A DNA stretch of 64,000 bases from Strongyloides papillosus. Lineage: Eukaryota; Nematoda; Chromadorea; Rhabditida; Strongyloididae. Below the pieces are notes generated by a model. That model saw only the letters and a list, made by a program, of their open reading frames with translations. It was not told where the DNA came from and did not search any database. A program made the position numbers and the translations under genes. The DNA lies in NCBI GenBank assembly GCA_005656395.1, contig SRSI01000049.1, positions 372,001 to 436,000 of the forward strand, in the 5' to 3' direction. This document shows, piece after piece, positions 1-11,249 of this stretch; positions within the stretch are counted from its first letter, which is position 1; the number at the start of each line of letters is the position of its first letter.

Positions 1-990
1 CCTTGATATGATCGAATTCTTTTAAAGCCACCATAATAGCATTATGTATCTTGTTTGCTTCTTCCTCAGTTGGTTGGACGTGAACACCAACTTGAGAATT
101 TGGGGGATACCCTTGTAGGATTAAGGAATGATCAATTAAAGCAGGTCCGAAATTAGTTAGGGGTGATAATATCCTCTTTGCTTGTTGACCTTTCTTTGCT
201 TTTGACAAAGCCTCAAGTATATCTTTGACATCTGGGATCCTTTTATCATACTGAGCAAGTTCCAAAGGGTACCTTTCTCTAACAGTAAATCTAACATCGT
301 GGTCTTTATCTGTTCTTGGTCTAAGGATATTTAATATTGTGTAATTGTGATCGGTTAGGAGCACATTACCCCTATCATACAATTCGATTATGACATGACA
401 GGCACGATCTTCATCACCGAATCGCAAATCAACAACCCTGTCCATGCCTATCTGCCTAACATCCTCCAATCTTTTTTGCCTGATGTGTTTACGGAACTTC
501 ATTGAGAATGACGATGGAAACATCTGTTTAGGCCAGTCGTATATTGTTTTGTGGATACGAATACCGCTTTCGAATAGAATAACAGCTTTACCGTCAGGTT
601 TGTGAAGCTTGATTAGGTATGTCTTTGAATCGATGTCATAAACATTCACAACACGCATGCCTTTTAGTGTCTTTAGGTCATGAATTATAGCAAGAATATC
701 CAAAGATGAGAATCTGTTTTTTACACCAGTCTAAAGTTAAGAATGATATTTCATGAGTTAAATAAAAAAAAACTTACAATATTAACTTGTATATCCTTAG
801 GTTTAACATCCTCCTCCTCATTTTTAGGTTCCACACTAACGATAGGTGCATTAGCCTTCTCCTGTGCCAACATCTTCTGGAGGCGAACCAATTTAGATCT
901 AAGCATCCCGAGATGGTTCTCGGTGGCTTTGTTCTTTTGTGTTCGCGAGATCTCCTTCTCGATTTCTTTTATTTTTTCCTCAATACCCAT
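1..990 (-). CDS. nemf: NEMF/Rqc2-family ribosome quality control factor, N-terminal part, with a DRG-like first exon (partial)
   Basis: Two exons: 990-778 and 730 to the window edge, with a 47-bp intron (GTAAGT donor, CTTTAG acceptor) in phase 0. Exon 2 encodes an uninterrupted NFACT-N domain as in NEMF/Rqc2/Tae2, recognisable by FSSLDILA, MRVVNVYDID, TYLIKLHKPDGKA, FESGIRIH, MFPSSFSMKFRKH, IELYDRGNVLLTDH and VRERYPL. In known family members this protein binds stalled 60S subunits and adds C-terminal Ala/Thr tails. Exon 1 (71 residues) does not look like NEMF. It begins MGIEEKIKEIEKEISRTQKN and KATENHLGMLRSKL, closely resembling the N-terminal helices of DRG1/DRG2 GTPases. The usual NEMF start methionine is Val (GTA) in exon 2, so exon 1 supplies the ATG. 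The next ATG in exon 2 is about 25 codons in and would cut into the domain. The C-terminus lies beyond base 1. NEMF identity is secure; the exon 1 join is inferred from splice signals. Confidence 0.85.
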
Positions 991-2495
991 AGTTGTAGAC
1001 TAGAAATAAATATAAAATTATTGAATCGAAATGGTGTTTATTAAAATATGGTTGTGTTTATAGATTAACAAAAAATTTCGAAATATTTCACGGTGCATTA
1101 TAAAATACGTGTTATGGGGTGTGTCATATTAGTAATTGTTGAAATAAAAAGAAATATTGTAGTTATCTTAGAAATTTTTCATATTACCTACTTCTAGTCG
1201 ATTGGTATTTTTTTTAATCGCTTTTTTTCTTTAAAATATTAATCATCAAAGTTGTAAAATACTTTGGAATGTTAAATTTATCATTACGTCATATTTTAGA
1301 GACAGTTGTATGTTAAAAATAAAGTTCATAAATTATCAAGAATAGGTTGGTAAAATTAATAAGAATTCAGTAAAAAGTTATCAACATAAAAGTACATATC
1401 GGTGGCCTAAAGGAAAGTAACAAAACAATTGTTATCATAAAAATTAAGTGGTTATCAATAAAAATAAATATTTAGGTTATAAAATAGATATCCAGCAATG
1501 TTAACAGCAATTATTTGAAATAAAAAAGCTTTTTTTGCAAAAACGACAGAACAAAAAACAGCCAACTGATAACAACTTACAGGGTGACGCGGTAAAATTT
1601 TCTCATGGTAAAATATGTACATTCATTTATCATATAGAAGGAGAACAAAGTGGTTTCTCAAGATCGCTCCATCAAAACATAATTGTGTTAACATTTCCCC
1701 AGAAATGTGAAAATTGAAACCTTATTTTAGTGGGATTTTGTCTATATTTTAAATAATTACTGGTACAAATAATTAAAATTAAACATAAATCACTTTTATT
1801 TTAGTAATCAAAAATTCAATCAACATAAAAAAATTTCAAATCCTTGAAATGATAAGGTATTCTGTATGGAAGATGAATGTACATAAGTTACCACTAGGCA
1901 CATTTTGACAGTCACCTAGTAGTGTTCCTATATGGAAAATGATTGTAGTTGGATGGTGATGAGAAGAAATTAGAAATTCACCATTGAATTTATGAAAACA
2001 ATTTTTTTAGAGATTTTTTCCACGTGGGGTTAAAACATTTGACTACGTGGGAAATCGCATATTTTTTGTTGTTTAGTTTATGGAAATAGTTGTATATTTT
2101 CAATGGTTAAATAAAAAATATGTCATTTCTATGATTAGAGATGTTTCAGAGAGATATTTAGTAAACTTTCTCTATCATTTTTGAAGTTTTCGACATTCTC
2201 TATTAGTTGTTAGAGCATTAAATGATTAGATTGTTATATTCAGCCTACAAATACATTCTAAGTATAAAATACATTAAAATACGAAATTTTGCGTTTGTAA
2301 AAGAGAACAAGCACACAATAGCAAATATTGAAATAATAATGTCTTTAACTGAAGGAAATAAGATTAACAAAATATTAATGCCAAAAAATAAACTAATCTA
2401 GCACATTTATTTTATCTATAGTTAATTATTGAAGCAAAAATTACATTAATTAAATTCACAATCTTATATTCTGAGTTTATTGTATAGTCTTTTAT
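991..2495. other. intergenic, no supported gene
   Basis: AT-rich spacer upstream of the NEMF-like gene. Only short open frames occur (for example a 60-codon frame at 1535-1717 that starts without a convincing ATG context and has no splice signals or recognisable motif). I see no RNA gene or repeat. Confidence 0.5.
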
Positions 2496-3265
2496 TTATG
2501 ATCCTAGAAATTCCATGCAGTTAGGTGTGTAAGCGAATGTATTCTTTATCCTGTAACTCCATGAAAATGTTCCATCTTGATTCAAAACATAATAGATAAT
2601 AGCACATCCACTTTCAAATAACCCAAAAATCTCAAACAAAATGAAAATAAAGATTAAACAAACCGGAGAAATCATGACCCTCAGCTAGAATAAAGCAAAT
2701 TTTAAACGATAACAAAATTATGTGGTTTATTACACTTTAACATAATATAGGGGAAATTAAAAATATATACATATTTACAATTTATAATACAAATTAGCAA
2801 AATACAAATAAAAAAAATTAAACTTCTAAGGCATTGATCCCCTTCTCCAATGGGACACCACATCGTATTGATATCAGCTTCCATTCCTGTGTCCCAACTA
2901 ACAACATAACACTAGATACAGTCAGGGGATTACAACGTTAATATCTTCAGCAAAAGAACATCCCCTGTTGAAATTTCCAAATGTGGTGGGATGCTGACTA
3001 GCTCCTATCAAATTTAACTAAAAATGAGTAAAAAAACGACGACACCACTAGAAAACTTACCGAAATTGAAGTAAATGTTTTATGAAGGATACTACCTCCA
3101 CAGTCAGTTTCATCTTGAGATGAAACATTCAAGTTTGCTAAAGCTAGCCATAGAAGCGACTACCTCAGATGTCCCTGTCTATTCCACAGCTTGCTAAAAA
3201 TATAGATTAATATTAGACCCTTAAAAACTTACACTCCAGTAGGAGGAACTCCGATGCTGTGGATA
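2496..3265 (-). pseudogene. decayed multi-exon gene, family not recognised
   Basis: Several exon-like pieces with good splice signals lie in order on the minus strand. Examples are a short piece ending before a GTAAGT near 3232, a piece at about 3070-3200 bounded by ATTTTTAG and GTAAGT, and a piece downstream of CATTTTTAG near 3020. Read together in one frame they give peptide-like sequence such as IGVPPTGVKLWNRQGHLR, then a stop, then LLWLALANLNVSSQDE, TDCGGSILHKTF and FGNFNRGCSFAEDINVV, then another stop. The last piece, 2675-2496, is open for 59 codons (MISPVCLIFI..., with NCMEFLGS at the end) and is followed by an AATAAA signal; it could be a terminal exon or a small secreted ORF. In-frame stops argue for a dead gene. 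CGGSIL recalls trypsin-like proteases, but no catalytic residues can be placed. Confidence 0.35.
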
Positions 3266-3563
3266 GGATGGAGGAAAAGTAAGAAGCCTCCAACAATTAG
3301 TATATTAGTTTAAAAAATGTGACAATTTGTATACCTTTATATAAAAAACTACGATATCGTAACTTGCGGACAATCGTTTTGATAGCTATATCATGACTTT
3401 TATTGGGATAATGGCTATAACAATTTACATGACATCTATTACCTTTCATTTGTTCTCCTAATTTTAAAATAGTTGTAAAATGTATATCATTTTTAACTTT
3501 TTATTCCAAAATAAAAGATAATATAAAAGAAAAAAAATACCAGTTTCGAGTAAGTAAAAAATA

Positions 3564-6344
3564 TTAACAATCAAATGAATTATTAAAAAATCTTAGGACA
3601 TCGTTATTGTCGCTAAAGTCCCATTGTTGGATGTTAGATGGATTCAAAGACAATAACCTTGTAAGCTGCTGTGGTGTTAAATTACTTCCAATAATGATGA
3701 AATTCAAGTATCCTTCCTTGAGAAGCTTCTCAGCAAACTCTCTTGATTTCTCGATGTCATCTAGATCAACCTCGGATATGAAGACAAACGTCGATGTTTT
3801 GAAGTTGTTCTTATTTTGGAGGTACACTAACGAGGAGAGGAGTTTGCTCAAACTAGAACCGGGTCCTTGAGTTATCAGAGATTTGAGAATAATGTTAAAA
3901 TCGCTTCTATCTTCTATGGTGTTGAAGGAGAAGAATGTTGATGGAACACTATTGTACCACGATAATGCAACTCTATCATAGTGGGTCCAATTTGTTGTTA
4001 TGGTATTTTGAATCAAATCCAGTTGTTGACTGAAATCATTTGGTGTCAAGACATCTGATGATGCATCAATGGCCAGGATTATATTTGTTTGGCATGGATA
4101 ATATGGTATTTGGGGTGGAAGTGACGTTGTATTTGGATTCTTGGTTACTTTTGAAGGAGTGAAACTACCACCTGGTGTCGTGGGTGGTGTAGTTGATGTG
4201 TTGAAGGTACTTGGTTCAAAGCCAACAATCCACCCTTCAAGAGTATTGATGAAATTGCTATCATTTAAGTCACCATTCCAGATGATAACTTTATCTGTAA
4301 GTTTCAGGAGGTTCTCTTTCTTAACATTTCCACCGAAACCTACAATTATCAATTGCCCCATCTCTCTCAAGAAGAAGGCATCAACTGTAGCATTATTGAT
4401 ATCATTCATGTCGCTGCAACTGGTAAAAAGAATCGTCTGCATGTACTTAAGATCATCCTGTAGTGAAGTATAAAATTGAAGCTTTGTTTCTAGTAGACCA
4501 ATGGAGATAGAACAGCCTCCTGATAGTGGAGTGAAATTGTTAACCATTTCTTTGATGGCAAGGAAATTTGGAAGACCAAATGGTGATGTTTCAGTGTTGT
4601 CGTTTGAATCATATCCAAGAACCCCAACTCTTGAAGAATACGTCCATTGGGATGTTATGATGTTACTTGTCAACATAGTCTTAAGAGATTGGTATAAATT
4701 GGTATCAATGTTCTTGTTACTATCAATAGAGAAGACAACACCTGATTTTGGAGGATAGTAATTACTTGACACAGTCGTTGGAGCTAGTGTAGAAGTTGTA
4801 GTTGGTATGGTAGTTGTTGTCAACGGCCATGGAGTTGATGGAACAAAACTACAACTATATGATGTTTCAAAGAAACTTTTAACACCAGGTAAGCTTTCTT
4901 TTGTGAAATTGTATGATACAATCTTTGAGGCATTTAATGAAACCAAGTCATATGGGTTGACATTGCTGTCAAGAATGATGAAGTTCAATTTACCTTTCGT
5001 CAGTAATTGGCTTGCATATGTTTTAGCAAATTGGAGGTCAGCGTAATTCAACTTTGATATGAAGATAAATATCGATAATTGGCCACTATTGTCAGTTTCA
5101 AGTGTCAGAAGACCTGCTAATAATCTCGTCAATGAGCTTCCTTCACCCTGCGTGAAAGTGTTTATTTTTGAGATGAAATCAGTATGATTTCTAATCGTGT
5201 TGAATGTGTATAGGGAATTGAAATTATTGTTATATGATGTCAATGCTACACGTTCATAATGGGTCCACAAGGATGTTATATCAATTGTTAGGAGGGATAT
5301 CTGTTCCTGGAATTGTAGTGGTGATAAGACATCTGAAGATGTATCTATAGCTAATATTATATCTGTAAAACATGGGTAATAGATAATAGGTGAGTTCGTT
5401 GTTGTTGTCTGGATTACTGGGACTTTTGTAGGAGATGGAGTTGTAGTTGTTAGGAGACTATTTGTTGTCATTGAAGTTACATTACTAACCATTGTAGTTG
5501 TTGAAGGAGCAGTCGTTGTGGTAGTTGAAAAAGAATTAGGATTAAAACCAACAATCATTTCCTCAACTTGACTAGTTATCTGCTTTTCATTACCACCATA
5601 ATACCAAATCAAGACATTATTACTCAATTTCTTCAACAAATTTTCATCAACACTCCTGCCAACGCCAATAACAATCAATTGGCCACTTTCGTTCAACATC
5701 ATACTATCAATAATGGAGTTTTCAATATCCTCCTTTTCACTAATTCCAGTAAAAAGTATAGTCTGCATGTACTTATCTTCTAACGGTAGTTGACGAAGGA
5801 ATAATTGTCGTATTTGATTCAATTCCGTTGATATGTTTGTTATATTAGGTGTCCATGTGAAGGAAGAAATGTTTTTCTTGATCGTGTCATAATCAGGTTC
5901 ATTAAATGGTACTACTTGATTTGGTGGGTATTTACTATAACATAATGCTCCAACACGTTGAGGTTGTGTCCAGTTGGTAGTAATTATGTTAGGAATCATT
6001 TCCTGAACTATATATTCGAATACTTCTGGTTTGATTTCCCCTCCTGATATGATTCCAAAGACGATACCAGATCTTGGGGGATAATAGTAAGGTGGTATTG
6101 TTGTTGTCGTAGTTGTTGTTATTGATGATCCAGTGCTACCACTGCTCATCCCCGTTCCTCCATTACTAGTAGTTGTAGATTTCACGTCCGTTCCCGGTGT
6201 AGTAGTCTTATTATCACCATCGCTATTATTCTTAACACCTTTACTAATATTAATAGCTCCTATAACAGTCAATGCAATACCAATAGCCAAACACACAGCA
6301 GCTATCAATGATAAAACCAACGTCCTCGTATATACTTTCTTCAT
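3564..6344 (-). CDS. type II membrane protein with four vWA-like domains
   Basis: A single-exon 926-residue ORF. Residues about 8-35 are a hydrophobic anchor (LVLSLIAAVCLAIGIALTVI) after a short MKKVYTR cytoplasmic end, so the bulk is probably extracellular. Four von Willebrand A-like domains of about 175 residues alternate with Thr/Ser/Pro-rich linkers that are likely O-glycosylated. Domains 2 and 4 start with DIILAIDTSSD and NIILAIDASSD, close to the MIDAS metal-binding DxSxS pattern. Domains 1 and 3 start SGIVFGIISGGE and SGVVFSIDSNKN and lack a full MIDAS. The order is A-B-A-B, and 1/3 and 2/4 resemble each other more closely (each ends in VGF-P-F, or in a C-terminal Cys), implying an internal duplication of a two-domain unit. 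Ligand and tissue are unknown; adhesion or matrix binding is the usual role of such domains. It lies 370 bp from the related gene at 6711-8157 on the same strand. Confidence 0.85.
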   Translation of the reverse strand: MKKVYTRTLVLSLIAAVCLAIGIALTVIGAINISKGVKNNSDGDNKTTTPGTDVKSTTTSNGGTGMSSGSTGSSITTTTTTTIPPYYYPPRSGIVFGIISGGEIKPEVFEYIVQEMIPNIITTNWTQPQRVGALCYSKYPPNQVVPFNEPDYDTIKKNISSFTWTPNITNISTELNQIRQLFLRQLPLEDKYMQTILFTGISEKEDIENSIIDSMMLNESGQLIVIGVGRSVDENLLKKLSNNVLIWYYGGNEKQITSQVEEMIVGFNPNSFSTTTTTAPSTTTMVSNVTSMTTNSLLTTTTPSPTKVPVIQTTTTNSPIIYYPCFTDIILAIDTSSDVLSPLQFQEQISLLTIDITSLWTHYERVALTSYNNNFNSLYTFNTIRNHTDFISKINTFTQGEGSSLTRLLAGLLTLETDNSGQLSIFIFISKLNYADLQFAKTYASQLLTKGKLNFIILDSNVNPYDLVSLNASKIVSYNFTKESLPGVKSFFETSYSCSFVPSTPWPLTTTTIPTTTSTLAPTTVSSNYYPPKSGVVFSIDSNKNIDTNLYQSLKTMLTSNIITSQWTYSSRVGVLGYDSNDNTETSPFGLPNFLAIKEMVNNFTPLSGGCSISIGLLETKLQFYTSLQDDLKYMQTILFTSCSDMNDINNATVDAFFLREMGQLIIVGFGGNVKKENLLKLTDKVIIWNGDLNDSNFINTLEGWIVGFEPSTFNTSTTPPTTPGGSFTPSKVTKNPNTTSLPPQIPYYPCQTNIILAIDASSDVLTPNDFSQQLDLIQNTITTNWTHYDRVALSWYNSVPSTFFSFNTIEDRSDFNIILKSLITQGPGSSLSKLLSSLVYLQNKNNFKTSTFVFISEVDLDDIEKSREFAEKLLKEGYLNFIIIGSNLTPQQLTRLLSLNPSNIQQWDFSDNNDVLRFFNNSFDC

Positions 6345-6710
6345 AATACTTCAACAAAATAAAAATAAGCCAATAAATAACACTAATTGATAAAAACTAT
6401 TACCTTATAAATCATAAAAAAGTGATAATTTATCAAAATAGTAATTTATTGTAAAAAAGGTAGATTATTAATATTTTTATCATATTAAGAAGTATTAAAA
6501 ATTTTCTCAAAAGAGCCCCCTCTATTCGATGGGTATTATGTTTTAATCATATATTGATATTTAAATGGAATTACCTACTCTTATCAATATTGCATCATTG
6601 ATATATCATGTTAGTTAATTTTTAATTGGAATTGTAGTTATGTAAAAAAAGATACTTTATTTATTGCTATTTTAGCAGAGGTTTAAATAAAAGTTTTTAT
6701 AAAATAACAG

Positions 6711-8157
6711 TTATTTGATTGTTTTGGAAATAAATTTAATTAAATCACTGTTGGTTTCATCGGTGATATCCCATTCAAAGGTACCTGTTGCTTGGAAAGT
6801 TGATAATATCTCTTGATCAATCAGGGAGTTGAAGGAGATCAAGTAAACTGATACCTGCTTGTTCTTAAGGAGGTTTGTTATCTCATCCCTCGCTGTCAAT
6901 AGATCACCTATATCCAAATTATCCAAGAAAATGTAATGTTTCTGTTTAGTTTTAGGAGTGTAATTCAAAAAATTTTTATCTGCTAATCCTAGCACCAAAT
7001 TTGTCAAACTGTTCCCATCCCCTTGGTTGATTCCATTAACTATCATATGCTGGACAACTGTTCTGTTGGATACTTCATTTAACTGTACAACTGCCTGGGG
7101 GTAATCAGAATATGCTACAAAGCCAAATCTCTCATAATGTGTATAGGATTTAGAGAGAACATCATCTGTTTGGAAGAGAGAAATTTGTGCTATGAATTGA
7201 TCTATTGAGATTTTGGTATTCGAGACAGCCAATGAAAATATTATGTCAGCTTTGGCTGGAACATATGGTCCTTTTGATGGGGGTATTGTTGAATGATCAT
7301 TTGGTGGGAAACCTGTATAGCCATGAACTGGTGGTGTTGTTTGGTGAGCGATTGTTGGGAAACCTGTAAAAACATGAGATGGTGGAGTTGTTGTATGAGC
7401 AAGTGTTGGGAAACCTGTAAAGATTTGAGTTCCAGGTGTTGTTGTTCCACCATTACTACACTTTGAAGCGCAAGCTAAATTATTCACAATCCCATCAACA
7501 ACACTTTGTGCAGTCTCATCTCTGAAATCCCAAATAACAACAGCTGTTGGATTCAAAAAAGAAAGAATATCCTTAGTCAATATATTACCTAAAATTACAA
7601 ATATCAATGCTCCTCTAGATTTAAGATCATCAGCATATGGTTTAGAATTCAATATATCGGCAGAGGTTCCTGTGGATATAAAAACAATCGTTGATTGATA
7701 TTTAGTATCTGGAGAATTTTCTGAAAGAAATTGTAAGACTTTTGTTATATTTGTTCCACTGTCATATGGGATGGCATCTATGATTTTGTCGAATTCATCT
7801 TTGTCGTATGGAGAACCGAAATTGTTTACTGATGTCGTTCCTTTGTCGTACCAGGTGAGGTAGATTCTTGTGTAGTCATTCCAAGTAGAGGACAAATTAT
7901 TTTTTATAAGATCTTTTTCTTTTTGGAATAGTTGTTGAGTCAAACCGTCGGAGGATGCATCTACGACTACAGAAATGTCTCCTTCACAATTGTTTGGTGG
8001 ACAAGTATCGAAATTCTAAAAAATACATTATTCTTTTATTAGAGTAAATAGTAGTAAAACTCACATCATTGAAGATGTTTCCAATCTTAAATGATTCCAC
8101 CACTCCAAGTAAAGTAAGCAAGAACAGCAAACTTAAAATTCTCCCAGAAAATTTCAT
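6711..8157 (-). CDS. secreted protein with two vWA-like domains and a TGFP/TTPP repeat linker
   Basis: Two exons, 8157-8065 and 8015-6711, with a 49-bp intron (GTGAGT donor, TTTTTTAG acceptor, phase 0), giving 465 residues. Exon 1 encodes a signal peptide (MKFSGRILSLLFLLTLLGVV). The start is supported by the truncated duplicate at 15298-15300, which keeps the same ATG and exon-intron boundary. Domain 1 begins after CPPNNCEGDISVVVDASSDG, with a MIDAS-like DASSD. Domain 2 begins KADIIFSLAVSNTKIS and lacks a MIDAS. Between them are three imperfect 19-residue repeats with TGFP and TTPP/TIPP cores (DNA about 7270-7440). It is a paralogue of the membrane protein at 3564-6344 but has a cleavable signal instead of an anchor. 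The join is inferred by eye but keeps frame across a conserved domain start. Confidence 0.85.
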
Positions 8158-9366
8158 ATTATCTTAAAAAAATTGTTATAATATATCTAAAACTTCTAAA
8201 AGTACATCGATTCCACTGATAATGTAACAATATGAAAATTATGTCTAAATTTATATAACTTCCTCGTATTTGCATTACCTAAGATCCACCTAAAACTCCT
8301 TTATTAATCTTTTAACATTCCATCATTTTTTTCATCTCTCAGAATCCATTAATACTATATAAAAAAATTTATTTAACTCAATTTTGATACTTACTCTGAC
8401 TCAGGTGTGATAAGAAATCATCAAATTTATTTAGTTCTAACTCTAATATGACTAATTGTTAGCATCTTTAAATAGTTTATGCAAAAAAAGTTGTTTGATT
8501 ATACAAAATTTGTTAAGTCAGAGAAGATCAAGAAAATAGTCATGAATTATTCAAAAGGAAGAATTATACTCTTTTTAAACCATTTCTGATAGTAATCTTT
8601 ATTTAAAAAGTGTACATTTGATGAAACAAAAATAACTATAAATTATTAGAAAGCATTACAATTATCTTCATTACATCTTCTTCCATTCATAATCATCAAT
8701 CTCTTACCAGTATCCAATGTCATCGTTCCTTCAGTATTCATCTTAAAAATTTCAACACCTCGTTCTTTAAGAATCTTTTCATCTCTCTCTGTAAAACATC
8801 CTTGTGTCTTAGCGGTACTGACAACCTCACCATTATAATCCTTCAAAATGTGTTCTCCAACCCCACAACCATACTTCTTCTGTGTCTTACAAGTTGTACC
8901 TTGGAAACTTTCTCTAACACATATTAGATTCTTTCCTGATTTAGTGTTTATTACTGGTACACAACCAATATTGCATGTTATAAACATATCATCTCCAGCT
9001 CTTGCACGACTACTAACCATTCGAAGATTATGGAATAATATTGTCACAGTTATCGTAAGAATAAATAACTTCATGCTTTCTTCCTTTTGATACAAATTAA
9101 TAAATACATTATAAAAGGAAAAATTTCCTTTTTTTATAATGCTAAGAAAAATAATTAAATCAGTGATAACAGAATATTAAATTTTTTCCCATTAACATAA
9201 ATAAAAGTTAAAAATAGAATGATCATAATGTAATGTGTTTTTTGCTTGAAACAAAGGACAAATCACCATGGAAATTTTTCTGGTCTCCTTCTTTTTTATT
9301 ATCAATTTTAATAAAGTACATTATATTATAAGGAATGATAGAAAAATTATCATATATTTCTAAAAT
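7887..9366. repeat. left part of tandem duplication unit A
   Basis: This interval (5' half of the two-domain vWA gene, spacer, the 8-Cys gene and its upstream spacer) is repeated at about 15031-16520. The match includes non-coding spacer, for example the stretch beginning GAAACAAAGGACAAATCACC near 9247 and 16407. Collinearity in this copy stops near 9366, where a 5-kb insertion begins, and resumes near 14437. Confidence 0.8.
8646..9074 (-). CDS. small secreted 8-cysteine protein, copy 1
   Basis: A 142-residue single-exon ORF. The start was placed at 9074 (MKLFILTITV...) rather than the upstream in-frame ATG at 9095, because the paralogue at 15786-16214 starts exactly there and has the same length. 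An N-terminal signal peptide of about 25 residues is followed by RARAGD and a mature domain of about 115 residues with eight cysteines. The Cys pattern is CNIGC, then ICV, TC, YGCG, GCF, RRC and NC, compatible with four disulfides. It ends RRCNEDNCNAF. Family not recognised; a secreted effector, antimicrobial or structural role cannot be told apart from sequence. Duplicated with its neighbour vWA gene and the spacer. Confidence 0.8.
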   Translation of the reverse strand: MKLFILTITVTILFHNLRMVSSRARAGDDMFITCNIGCVPVINTKSGKNLICVRESFQGTTCKTQKKYGCGVGEHILKDYNGEVVSTAKTQGCFTERDEKILKERGVEIFKMNTEGTMTLDTGKRLMIMNGRRCNEDNCNAF

Positions 9367-11249
9367 AAAAAGAAATAAGAAGAAAAATTTGTCTTTAACA
9401 TAACTCTCTTCAGAGTTAACCGATTTTAATGGATAAATAGCCAAAAGATGTGTTTTTTTTCTAACTTAGGGGGGTGGAAATGAGTCTTAAATTTTTTGGT
9501 CCATAATTGGCCAAGTTATTCCAAAAAAACCCTTTTTTAGGGTCTTTTTTACATAGTTTTGTTACTCAACTAATTCTTCACAATGTTAACGAAATAAAGT
9601 GCTTTATATATCATTCGAAAGGTATAATTCCGGAATAGTGCGGAAGCCAAATGATATTGAATTTAATTTTTAATTGTCTGAGTTATGATCCAAAGAGTGG
9701 TGACCATTTTAAAAAAAAACATCTCAAAAGTTAAATAGCCATAACTCAGTCATAACTTGGTGAAAACAAATAAAGTAAAACATTTTTTTAGATGTACGTC
9801 TAACTTAAAAAATAAGGGTCTAACGAAGTTTATAGCTCAACTACGAAAGAAGTTTGTTCTTAGGAAACGGAGTTTACCAAAGAAGTACCATTTTGTAAAG
9901 AGTGTTGATAGTTTGAAGAAGAGTAATGATGCGAAAGAAGTGTTAGAAACTAAGCTAATTGACATTTCGTCATTTGAAAACTAAAGGGTGCTATAACTTA
10001 TAATCATTTTGTTACATCAAGCTGCCTTTTCTGTCTTATTTTTATATAAATAAATGGGTATTTTTCTAATATTAAGATAATATGCAAATTATTTCATTGA
10101 TAATATTTTCAAGAACTATACTTTAGAGATTGTACTTTTAGTAAAATTTAAATTTGGTTGTTATTTAAATTTCAGAATCATCTATGATTTGGAACATAAA
10201 AATTTAAGATTTGACTAATTTTAGGAATTCTCAAATACATTATCAACAATTTATACTTATTAATCAAAATTAACCAACATATTTCTGTAATTTTTTTCTT
10301 TGTTTCACCTGATAGCTATGCCTCCGCATGGTTTTGCTTAATCTTTTAATGAATTCTATTTAGATTTTTTAAAGTAAAAATTACCATCACTTTTTGGTCC
10401 ATAATTTGCTAGTTTATGATCAATATCTATGATATTGTGTTCCTTGCTATTCTGATTTTGAATCTTCTAATGTTATATCGATCATTTCATCTTTTCAATT
10501 TAAAAAAAAATTTATCATCGGTACAAAACTATACCAAAAAAGAAGCCAAAAAGAGTGTTTTTAAGGATAACTTGACCAAGATTGGCCTAAAACTTTTGAG
10601 ACTCATTTTTCACCTCAAGTAAAAAAAACATCTTTTGGGTATTAACTCATAATAATCGGTCAAATTTTGAAAGAGTTATAGTGAAGAAAATATTTATTTT
10701 CTTATTTTTTTGTCATAGATAATATAACAATAAAGAAAATATGGAAACGTTTCATTGAAATTACAGTATTAAAAAGACATTTATCTTTTAGAATTTTATG
10801 TGTCACTAAAAAGTATGTATTTGTTATCTTAAACTGATTTCTATTTTATATTTGGATGTTTTTATCTAATAAGTTTCTGATAAGACCGTAGAAAAAACAC
10901 TTTTTTTACATATGTCATAAGTGAAAGTGCATCGTCATAAATATAGAAATATATTAAAAAAAACCTTCAAGACATTAGTAAGATATTTTATCAAAAATTT
11001 TCTTCAACCATTTGATTGATTGCTAAAGAGTTTTCACCGATAAGTATTTTACAAGTTGAAATCAACCTTAAAAATATACTTGCTATATAAGTCAATAATC
11101 TTAGGTGAACCATCATTTTTAATTTAACCTTTTCTGGTATTTTATTCTATTCTACTTCGGCTTTTCATTCTTTGAGAATTTTTTATTTTAGAATTTCTAA
11201 ATGAATTTAGTTAAGCCATTGGAAACTTATATTTGGAGTAAAAATTGAT

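Noticed and set aside
9075..9095. Upstream start adding MYQKEES to the 8-Cys protein
   Set aside because: The paralogue starts at the internal Met, and the extra residues would disrupt the signal peptide start.
9757..9984. 75-codon Lys-rich ORF in the 5-kb insertion
   Set aside because: The matching sequence in the related repeat at 39580-39660 is not open, so it is part of the non-coding arm.
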